Origin: an uncultured Bacilli bacterium
Lineage (GTDB): Bacteria > Bacillota_I > Bacilli_A > RFN20 > CAG-288
Length of the DNA: 5,506 nt
Direction of reading: 5' to 3'
Assembly: GCA_948525355.1 (NCBI GenBank)
Contig: CAOSOP010000083.1
Location: 1-5,506 of the forward strand
The position numbers and the translations under genes were made by a program. Under the pieces are notes generated by a model. The model ran no database searches and had not been told where the DNA came from. It saw nothing but the letters and a program-made list of their open reading frames with translations. Each line of letters begins with the position of its first letter. Within the stretch, counting starts at the first letter, position 1. Shown here piece after piece: positions 1-5,212 of the stretch.

Positions 1-56
1 CTTCGCTCGTCCCCAAGGGGCCTCGCTCGGTGTCGGTGTAGGTGGTGGGGGCGAGG
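1..56. other. GC-rich repeat-bearing stub at window edge
   Basis: About 40 of these 56 bases are G or C, against a strongly AT-rich remainder. The block holds a CCCC-AA-GGGG dyad (11-20), an inverted pair CCTCGC (21-26) / GCGAGG (51-56), a tandem hexamer CGGTGT (28-33 and 34-39), and a repeated TCGCTCG (3-9 and 23-29). Short open frames cross it on both strands, Gly-rich on plus and Pro/Thr-rich on minus, but none has a start codon with a ribosome binding site. It could be the tail of an upstream intergenic repeat, a structured RNA end, or an assembly-edge artefact. No function is assigned. Confidence 0.5.
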
Positions 57-67
57 AAATTGTATAT

Positions 68-95
68 TTGAAATACAATATATATGTTATATAAT
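68..95 (+). promoter_or_regulatory. Sigma-A type promoter of the DUF2188/lipoprotein unit
   Basis: The -35 box is TTGAAA (68-73, five of six consensus bases). After a 16-nt spacer comes a perfect -10 box TATAAT (90-95). Transcription would begin near 102, leaving a short leader of about 18 nt before the ATG at 120. The promoter lies on AT-rich dyads: ATTGTAT / ATACAAT (59-65 / 73-79) overlaps the -35 box, and TGTTATAT / ATATAACA (85-92 / 98-105) covers the -10 box and start point. Either could be an operator, but AT-rich DNA produces such dyads by chance. Confidence 0.72.
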
Positions 96-105
96 ATATA
101 TAACA

Positions 106-112
106 AAAGGAG
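106..112 (+). promoter_or_regulatory. Ribosome binding site fixing the start at 120
   Basis: AAAGGAG lies seven bases upstream of the ATG at 120. An in-frame ATG at 84 lies upstream of the -10 box and has no such site, so the shorter reading frame is chosen. Confidence 0.85.
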
Positions 113-119
113 AGTTATT

Positions 120-482
120 ATGTGGCCATTTAAATCTAAGAAGAAAAAAGAATCAAAGGTTTCTTCTACAAAGGAAAAAGAAGTAAAAGAAACTAAGGAG
201 AAGAAGGAGCCTATAAAAAAGGAAACTGAGTCTCCAAAAAAGGAAAGCGAAAAGGTTTCTGAGAAGGAAGAAACTGAGAAGAAAAGAACAGATATTTATC
301 ATGTCTCTAGAAGAAAAGACGATGGTAAATGGCAAGTTAAATATGGTGGTTCTGATAAGCCGATCAAATTATTTGATACTCAGGCTGAAGCTATTGATTA
401 TGCGACAGAATTATCGAAGAAGTACGATAAGTCTATAACAATTCATAAAAAAGACGGAAAGATAAGGAAGCAAAAGTATTAA
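120..482 (+). CDS. Small charged protein with C-terminal DUF2188-like domain
   Basis: The product is 120 residues. The ATG at 120 is preferred because AAAGGAG sits 7 nt upstream and the promoter -10 box overlaps the region after the alternative ATG at 84. After a short WPF start, residues 5-57 are almost entirely Lys, Glu, Ser and Thr and are probably disordered. Residues 58-117 form a compact domain with the pattern IYHVSRR...GKWQVKYGG...KLFDTQAEAIDYATEL...ITIHKKDGKIR. This is the typical layout of DUF2188 (YHV start, W-V-K strand, DTQAEA helix, final IH-x-DG-x-IR strand). The molecular role of DUF2188 is unknown to me. There is no signal peptide or membrane segment, so the protein is probably cytoplasmic. 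The basic tail could bind nucleic acid or membrane, which is inference. The lipoprotein gene starts one base after the stop, so the two form one operon. The coding strand of the charged segment is almost pure purine. Confidence 0.85.
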   Translation: MWPFKSKKKKESKVSSTKEKEVKETKEKKEPIKKETESPKKESEKVSEKEETEKKRTDIYHVSRRKDDGKWQVKYGGSDKPIKLFDTQAEAIDYATELSKKYDKSITIHKKDGKIRKQKY

Positions 483-483
483 T

Positions 484-2109
484 ATGAAAAATAAAAAGCT
501 AAGTTTATTACTTATATTACCACTACTTGTTACTGCATGTAATAAGACACCTACTGGATCGTCACCAAATAATTCAGGGCCAGTAGTGTCATCACCTGAT
601 GGAAGTTCACCGGTTGTAAGCAGTCCAACATCACCTGATGTTTCTACAGGTGAAGGACCAAGCACTTCGTTGCCTGATTCTTCAGATCCAACTATACCAC
701 CAGAACCAGATTTTGGTGAAGAAGATATCGCACTAAGACCTACAGTTCCTTTTGAAGTTGATGAGTTAGCACAAATTCAAAAAGAACTAAGTCATGATGT
801 TGATGAAGATGGATATACTGATGTTATAACAGCACCACTTTATTACATGTTTAAAGATGAATCAAATGAATACAACACTAATTTGTTGTTTGTTGATGAT
901 TTATACGCATATTTGGTAAGTGGATATGATCAAGATGTTTCAAACTTTGAAATAGGAAAGTATTATGACATCATCGGTTGTTATAGTTCAGGTTATTCTT
1001 ATTTAGGAAATAGCCAATATGATTATTTCAGAGGTTCAGGAGATTTAACTTTAATTGCTCCTAACTCTGATCACGCGAATGAAACTGCTGTATTTAAGGA
1101 TGTTTGGGCTAATGACTATAATTTCATCAGTCCTTCCGAAGAAATGACATTTAGACCAGTTAAGTTTAAAAATCTTATTCTTAAGGATAAATCCCAATTA
1201 GCTTCTACATCATATATGGGAAAATACATTACTGCAATTGATCCTATAACTGGTGAAGATATTAATATTTCTATTGATAGTACCATTTTAAACTTCAAGG
1301 ATACTAGCAATGCCTTAAATAGTATAAATGTTGGTGATGTATTTAGTGCTGAAGTTCTTTATATAGGTGCAAATGCATTCGCATTGATTGGAATGCCAAA
1401 TGAGTTAGTTAAGGAAAATAATTTAACTGATGCTCAGATAGTTGAATATGCCAAAAAAATGGTTGCAATTCCTTCTTCTGTAATTAGACCAGTTGAATTA
1501 CCTTCTTTAATAAACGGAGTTTCTATAACATGGAAGTCTTCAGACAGCACTATTATTTCTCCATTAGGAATGGTTTATCCAAGTACCAAGGAACAAAAGG
1601 TCAGTTTAGAAGCTACATTTAGTTATAAGGGTGTAAACTCAAAAGTTACTTATAATGTTACTGTTCCTCAGAGCCAAAACCTAACAAGTTCAACATACTT
1701 TGATTATAGTGGACTAAATAACAATGGTAATTCTGCTGAAATGAATGGAGAGAGAGTTAAGGATTACTCTAATTTACATTTCTATGGAAAATCCATCATC
1801 AGCACAATTTCAGTTGATGGAGTTTATGCTGGTGATAATAAAAACGGATTAGGATTAAAGTTAGGTTCTAACTCAAAGCCAAATCCATCTATAACTTATC
1901 ATTTTGACACAAGTATCTCTGAAGTATATTTAGAAATAAAGAGATATACACCAACAGAAGATGTAAAAGTTACAATTGATAATTATGAAACATATTCTGT
2001 TACAGAAGATAAAATGATTATTCGTTGTACATTAAGAAATGCAAAGAGAGATTTAAAAATTTCATCACAAGGAAAAGCATTGATATCCTATATGATAGTT
2101 GTTCAATAA
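484..2109 (+). CDS. Multidomain surface lipoprotein with Ig-like domain
   Basis: This 541-residue protein has a lipoprotein signal: basic MKNKK, hydrophobic core 6-16, and lipobox V-T-A-C with the lipidated Cys at 19. Residues 20-75 are a Ser/Pro/Thr/Gly linker with two PVVSSP copies, typical of a spacer holding a domain off the membrane. Residues 90-195 (GKYYDIIGCY...) and 225-303 (VKFKNLILKD...VGDVFSAEVLYIG) look like two beta-rich, OB-fold-like modules; this is inferred from pattern only. Residues 312-395 resemble an atrophied bacterial Ig-like domain: a short helix (LTDAQIVEYAKKM), then ITWKSSDSTIIS, a turn, and a final YNVTVP strand. Residues 400-541 look like a C-terminal beta-sandwich module (VDGVYAGDNKN, LGLKLGS, ISSQGKALIS), possibly ligand- or glycan-binding. 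No enzyme motif is visible. It is probably an extracellular binding or adhesion protein. The gene lies one base after the DUF2188 gene. The nearest purine-rich site, AAGGA (464-468), is 15 nt from the ATG, so translation may depend on coupling. The signal peptide supports the start. The 3' end overlaps the opposing DUF5662 gene by 7 bp. Confidence 0.85.
   Translation: MKNKKLSLLLILPLLVTACNKTPTGSSPNNSGPVVSSPDGSSPVVSSPTSPDVSTGEGPSTSLPDSSDPTIPPEPDFGEEDIALRPTVPFEVDELAQIQKELSHDVDEDGYTDVITAPLYYMFKDESNEYNTNLLFVDDLYAYLVSGYDQDVSNFEIGKYYDIIGCYSSGYSYLGNSQYDYFRGSGDLTLIAPNSDHANETAVFKDVWANDYNFISPSEEMTFRPVKFKNLILKDKSQLASTSYMGKYITAIDPITGEDINISIDSTILNFKDTSNALNSINVGDVFSAEVLYIGANAFALIGMPNELVKENNLTDAQIVEYAKKMVAIPSSVIRPVELPSLINGVSITWKSSDSTIISPLGMVYPSTKEQKVSLEATFSYKGVNSKVTYNVTVPQSQNLTSSTYFDYSGLNNNGNSAEMNGERVKDYSNLHFYGKSIISTISVDGVYAGDNKNGLGLKLGSNSKPNPSITYHFDTSISEVYLEIKRYTPTEDVKVTIDNYETYSVTEDKMIIRCTLRNAKRDLKISSQGKALISYMIVVQ
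590..640 (+). repeat. Short imperfect repeat in the lipoprotein linker
   Basis: The 12-mer CATCACCTGATG occurs at 590-601 and 629-640, and the encoded PVVSSP motif also occurs twice, at residues 33-38 and 43-48. This is a small internal duplication in the Ser/Pro spacer, a kind of segment that can vary in length between strains. Confidence 0.55.
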
Positions 2110-2630
2110 TCTTTTTCTTTCTTGATTATTTTAAAAGCTTCTTTCTTACCCAACTCACTAACTAGAGTTAACCACTGCTGCAATTTTGCAGCAGTTTCTT
2201 TATGCATTCCTAATTCATCTTGTTTAGTAATAAAATATTCTAAAGGCATTTTGTCATTATAGTTTTTTCCGTTATATATTTCTGTTGCCGCAATTCTATC
2301 ACATAAACACTCTTTCAGATAGTTTATTGGCATTTTTACAAAGACATATTTTTGCTCTGAATGTGAAAAATAGGTCCAGTATTCGAAATGATGCTTGTTT
2401 CTTCCTTTATGATTAAGCCATGCTTTAGAATACCCATATTTTTTTCGTTCAGAAGTATTAGGTGATTCGTAACCTTTGAAGTATTTCATTCCAATGTAAA
2501 ACTCTTTGAATGAGTATTTAGATAAATCGTGTTTAAGTCCTTGAGAATATAGGCCTAGCTTGAAGCAATACTTCCTTACTTTTCTTCTATGCCTTGCTAC
2601 GACTAAAAAGTGTTTTATTGGATGTAACAT
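2103..2630 (-). CDS. DUF5662 family protein downstream of comEC
   Basis: The product is 175 residues. The sequence carries the signature of DUF5662: VRKYCFKLGLYSQGL followed by HDLSKYS (H34, D35, K38), FYIGMKYFKG, YSKAWLNHKGRNKHHFEYW (H74, H80, H81), VKMPINYLKECLCDRIAA (D111) and a late M-H (143). The conserved His/Asp set, including an HD pair, would suit a metal-dependent hydrolase of HD-like type, but no catalytic activity for this family is known to me. The length is close to the usual 150-180 residues. There is no signal peptide or membrane segment. It follows comEC by 18 nt on the same strand and is probably co-transcribed with it. The ATG at 2630 has no Shine-Dalgarno sequence, only a T-rich leader, so it may be translated by coupling from comEC. 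The stop is TGA. The 3' end overlaps the lipoprotein gene by 7 bp, and residues near 145-152 are encoded by the opposing gene's terminator hairpin. Confidence 0.85.
   Translation of the reverse strand: MLHPIKHFLVVARHRRKVRKYCFKLGLYSQGLKHDLSKYSFKEFYIGMKYFKGYESPNTSERKKYGYSKAWLNHKGRNKHHFEYWTYFSHSEQKYVFVKMPINYLKECLCDRIAATEIYNGKNYNDKMPLEYFITKQDELGMHKETAAKLQQWLTLVSELGKKEAFKIIKKEKDY
2174..2201 (+). terminator. Rho-independent terminator of the lipoprotein transcript, inside the DUF5662 gene
   Basis: A perfect 10-bp inverted repeat, ACTGCTGCAA (2174-2183) and TTGCAGCAGT (2186-2195), folds as a stem of about nine pairs with a four-base loop. On the plus strand it runs into a U-rich tract, TTTCTTT (2195-2201). 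On the minus strand it is followed by GGTTAAC rather than T, so it is oriented for the plus-strand lipoprotein gene, whose stop lies 65 bp upstream. It is embedded in the coding sequence of the opposing gene. The T tract is short and broken by a C, so efficiency may be partial. Confidence 0.7.
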
Positions 2631-2646
2631 AAAAAAATTATTACAT
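2622..2646 (-). promoter_or_regulatory. Possible start-codon hairpin before the DUF5662 gene
   Basis: On the minus strand, ATGTAA (2646-2641) can pair with TTACAT (2627-2622), leaving a 13-nt loop that holds a seven-T run and the ATG start codon. The start lacks a Shine-Dalgarno site. The stem is only six AT-rich pairs, so it is a weak structure. It could present the start codon in a loop or be chance. Confidence 0.25.
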
Positions 2647-2648
2647 AA

Positions 2649-4625
2649 CTATAGTTTAAAGTCAATTGTGCCAAGCATATCAGTTCGATAGTATGGTATA
2701 TTAAGTGCTTCAAGATTTGATATTGTTTCTTGATGAGGATGTCCATAAAAATTATTCTCTCCACAAGAAATAATTGCTTTTCCTATGGTAAGCCAATTTA
2801 AAAAAGAAAAGGATGATGATGTGTTAGCGCCATGATGCCCTATTTTTAGATAGTCACAGTTTAAAGGATCGCTATCGTTCATAATCATATTTTCAATTGA
2901 TTTTGGAGCATCACCCATTATTAATAAAGTTGTTTTTGATTGTATAGTAACATAATAGACAGCCGAATCGTGGTTTTCTGAACTACCATCATTGTATTTG
3001 TTCAAGTTTTCTATTTTAATGTTTTTGAAAGAAATAGAAGAAAGGTCATTATAGTAAATATTCTTGATAATAAAATTTTTATTTAGAGATTCTAATGCAC
3101 CATAATGATCATAATCTCTATGCGTTATAAATACCGCTTCAAGTTTTCTGATGCCTATTTTATTAAAATATGGTATTAAACATTTGGTAGCCATATCGAC
3201 ATGCTGATTTCCACCAGTATCAAATAAATATGCTTTTTCTTTTATCTGCACTAATGTTGAATCGCCTTGACCAACATCTATAAAGCGTATATAAGAATTA
3301 TAGTTTATTTTTGGAAAAAGACTTATTATTAATAGAGCGACATTAAATGCTAATGATGAATATGCCTTCTTATTGTTTTTAATATATAAATAATAGAAAA
3401 ATAAAAGTGAAAATATCAGGCTTAATATAAGTAAAACAATATTAAAATTGCTTGTAAGATTAAAAACGGATAATTGTGCTATTTTCTTGTTAAAATTTAA
3501 TAATTGTTTGCAGATGTAATTTATATATACACCATATTTGTTTATAAATAATAGTGGTAAGGATATAAAAAAGAAAAGTATATAAAGTGGACCTAAGATG
3601 AATCCTAAGATCAAAAAGAAAATATTGAATTCTTTGTTTGAGTATAAAAATAAAGGTGTAATAGCTATTAATGTTATAAAATATATTTTAAATTTTTTAT
3701 GCTTATTATTTAAATTAACGAATGAAATAAAAAGAAGAATTATAAAAGCATAGTAGAATCCGTAGTTATAAATCCAATAAGGATTGATTAAAAGAATTAT
3801 AAAAGAATTAAGTGCAAGTTTTATAATGCTAGCCAAATGAATTTTTTTCTTTTTTAGAATAAAGTTGGTTGCTAAAGATATTAGAATACGGACAAATGCA
3901 AATTTGCCGTTTGATAAAGAAAGACATAGAAAAACAAGTATTACTTTTAAAATAAACTTTTTGTTTTCATGTCTTTTGCTATAGCTTTTGTCGATAATAG
4001 ATGTTATAAAAGCAATTTGAAAACTCGAAAGAGTTATAAAACGTAATAGTCCTAATGAGTTTAGTTCAGTATTTTCGCTATAATGAGAACCAAATAAAAG
4101 ACTGCTGATAAGTTCTGCACATTCGCTATTTAAATATTTTAAGCAATATAATTTATAGCTATTTATTCTGATTGGATTTTTAAAAATAAATATTATATCT
4201 TTAATTTTAAACTCATGATGTACATAGTTTTGGTTTAAATACTTTTTAAAATCAAAAGACGACTCATAGTGGCTAAATGAAAGAGGTGTTGAATTACCAC
4301 TAAGCTTTAAAATATCGCCAAATTCATATTTTCCTGATATATAGTAATTACCTTTAATTGTTGCTATTAAAGAATAATTCTCACTGGATTTATAAACGAA
4401 TCCAGTGATATCAGTAATTCCTAATTGGCTAGAAATGAAAAGTAACGGACGTATATATCCTATAATAAATGAAAACACTAGAATGTACATTTCTAGTTTG
4501 TCTTCATTCGTTTTATTAGTAATATACAATAAAATAAGTGTTAACGATAGAATTAGGATATAATGAGAAAGGGTAGAGGAAAGTATTCCCAGAGCAAAAA
4601 GAAGAAGGCAATATATAAAAATCAC
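2649..4625 (-). CDS. comEC: ComEC/Rec2 family DNA uptake channel with metallo-beta-lactamase domain
   Basis: The product is a 658-residue polytopic membrane protein, somewhat shorter than Bacillus ComEC (about 776). In natural transformation, ComEC carries single-stranded DNA across the cytoplasmic membrane. Order: membrane helices near 3-17, 21-36 and 44-65; a soluble OB-like DUF4131-type segment at 71-148 ending in the typical FDFKKYL; a competence-domain membrane block at about 187-360 with NPYWIYNYGFYYAF (281-294) matching the family NPxxIxxxGFxxSF; more helices at 394-415 and 420-438; and a C-terminal metallo-beta-lactamase domain at 445-658. That domain has DVGQGDS (450-456), LFDTGG (467-472), THRDYDH (501-507, metal ligands H502, D504, D506, H507), GD (571-572), LKIGHHG (593-599) and GHPH (628-631). 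The usual HLLxISGLH is altered to RFITLSSFQ (195-203). The start is GTG, overlapping the comEA TGA stop as GTGA; there is no strong ribosome binding site, so translational coupling is likely. Confidence 0.93.
   Translation of the reverse strand: MIFIYCLLLFALGILSSTLSHYILILSLTLILLYITNKTNEDKLEMYILVFSFIIGYIRPLLFISSQLGITDITGFVYKSSENYSLIATIKGNYYISGKYEFGDILKLSGNSTPLSFSHYESSFDFKKYLNQNYVHHEFKIKDIIFIFKNPIRINSYKLYCLKYLNSECAELISSLLFGSHYSENTELNSLGLLRFITLSSFQIAFITSIIDKSYSKRHENKKFILKVILVFLCLSLSNGKFAFVRILISLATNFILKKKKIHLASIIKLALNSFIILLINPYWIYNYGFYYAFIILLFISFVNLNNKHKKFKIYFITLIAITPLFLYSNKEFNIFFLILGFILGPLYILFFFISLPLLFINKYGVYINYICKQLLNFNKKIAQLSVFNLTSNFNIVLLILSLIFSLLFFYYLYIKNNKKAYSSLAFNVALLIISLFPKINYNSYIRFIDVGQGDSTLVQIKEKAYLFDTGGNQHVDMATKCLIPYFNKIGIRKLEAVFITHRDYDHYGALESLNKNFIIKNIYYNDLSSISFKNIKIENLNKYNDGSSENHDSAVYYVTIQSKTTLLIMGDAPKSIENMIMNDSDPLNCDYLKIGHHGANTSSSFSFLNWLTIGKAIISCGENNFYGHPHQETISNLEALNIPYYRTDMLGTIDFKL
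4381..4408. repeat. Perfect 10-bp inverted repeat inside comEC
   Basis: TCACTGGATT (4381-4390) and AATCCAGTGA (4399-4408) are exact reverse complements around an 8-nt loop. The repeat lies in the 5' part of the comEC message, encoding about residues 73-82 (TGFVYKSSE). Neither strand has a following T tract, so it is not a standard terminator. It may be an mRNA hairpin or chance. Confidence 0.5.
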
Positions 4626-5146
4626 TTTATCGTAATATAGTCTCTTACATTAAGATAAGTCTTAGGACCTATTCCGGAAACCAATTGTATATCCTCGATT
4701 GTTTTGAATTCACCATTTGCAGTTCTGTATTCTACAATTGCATTTGATTGTGTTGCTGTTAAGCCGATTTCTTTTAGTTTTTCGACAGTGGCTGTATTAA
4801 TGTTTACTTTATTGATGTTTTCAACTAAACATGTGTCTGGAGTTTTTGATGTGGGTGGAATATAAAATTCCGTGTAATCACCTATTTGTATAGTGGCAGT
4901 AAAAGATAGTTGATCAGCATCTTCAAGCAATCCTCCAGCTAATTTTATGAGTGAATCTAATGTATCAGTAGGAAGTACAATATATTCTCCAGGATAAGTT
5001 ACTTGACCAGTAATAACAACTTTCTTTTGACCATCTTTTATAGTTGTACCTTGCTGAATATTATTTGGAATGTTTGGATCAATTTTTGTCAGAGCAAACA
5101 AACCGACAACAGTAATTACTAATCCTATTAGTATTATTTTGAACAT
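4622..5146 (-). CDS. comEA: ComEA family membrane-anchored DNA receptor
   Basis: The product is 174 residues. It has an N-terminal membrane anchor (about 4-20), a short linker, an SLBB-like domain (42-98; VVITGQVTYPGEY, then TLDSLIKLAGGL) and a C-terminal helix-hairpin-helix region (114-172) beginning VNINTAT. This is the Gram-positive ComEA plan: the protein sits on the outer face of the membrane, binds double-stranded DNA and passes it to ComEC. The second hairpin keeps the canonical G-I-G (158-160; VSGIGPK). The first has G128-L129-T130 where G-I-G is usual, so it may bind DNA less well. The start is supported by a strong ribosome binding site. The stop TGA overlaps the GTG start of comEC by 4 nt. 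A 62-bp gap separates it from the upstream minus-strand gene, and I see no convincing promoter there. Confidence 0.93.
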   Translation of the reverse strand: MFKIILIGLVITVVGLFALTKIDPNIPNNIQQGTTIKDGQKKVVITGQVTYPGEYIVLPTDTLDSLIKLAGGLLEDADQLSFTATIQIGDYTEFYIPPTSKTPDTCLVENINKVNINTATVEKLKEIGLTATQSNAIVEYRTANGEFKTIEDIQLVSGIGPKTYLNVRDYITIK

Positions 5147-5149
5147 TTT

Positions 5150-5157
5150 ATCACCTC
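5150..5157 (-). promoter_or_regulatory. Strong ribosome binding site of comEA
   Basis: On the minus strand GAGGTGAT precedes the ATG at 5146. All eight bases are complementary to the usual 3' end of Bacillota 16S rRNA, with seven bases between GAGG and the start codon. It stands in contrast to comEC and the DUF5662 gene, which lack clear sites and may rely on coupling to this entry point. Confidence 0.85.
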
Positions 5158-5197
5158 ACTTAATATAGGATTAAATGTATGTGCTTTTAAAATGTTT

Positions 5198-5212
5198 TTA
5201 ATAATTTATTAA
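5198..5212. repeat. AT-only dyad at the end of the partial gene
   Basis: A 15-bp near-palindrome with 7-bp arms (TTAATAA / TTATTAA, one-base centre) spans the stop codon of the right-edge gene, in the comEA upstream gap. It lacks G or C and is a poor terminator candidate; it may be an operator or simple AT-rich sequence. Confidence 0.3.

Noticed and set aside
1..114. Open minus-strand frame giving a Pro/Thr-rich peptide leaving the left edge
   Set aside because: No ATG, GTG or TTG start with a ribosome binding site was found and the composition is that of the GC-rich repeat; coding is not supported.
84..119. Upstream ATG at 84 extending the DUF2188 protein by 12 residues
   Set aside because: It lies upstream of the perfect -10 box and lacks a ribosome binding site, whereas the ATG at 120 has AAAGGAG at ideal spacing.
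153..335. Minus-strand frame opposite the charged segment of the DUF2188 gene
   Set aside because: Its Phe/Leu-rich product is only the complement of the Lys/Glu-rich coding sequence, a shadow of the real gene.
411..665. Minus-strand frame opposite the lipoprotein start
   Set aside because: It has no ribosome binding site or recognisable domain, and it opposes a clear signal peptide and linker.
1116..1310. Minus-strand frame inside the lipoprotein gene
   Set aside because: It is short, has no family signature, and lies fully within a convincing coding sequence.
2110..2140. T-rich tract just after the lipoprotein stop as its terminator
   Set aside because: There is no stem before the T-rich stretch; the hairpin at 2174-2195 is a much better candidate.
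120..5146. Mycoplasma-type genetic code with TGA as Trp
   Set aside because: comEA and the DUF5662 gene end at TGA exactly where family homology ends, and the Trp codons inspected are TGG.
5158..5192. Minus-strand promoter for comEA using TATATT (5167-5162) and TTTAAA (5191-5186)
   Set aside because: The implied start point would fall inside the ribosome binding site and the -35 match is poor; another AT-rich option, TTTAAT, has no partner box. No promoter is called.
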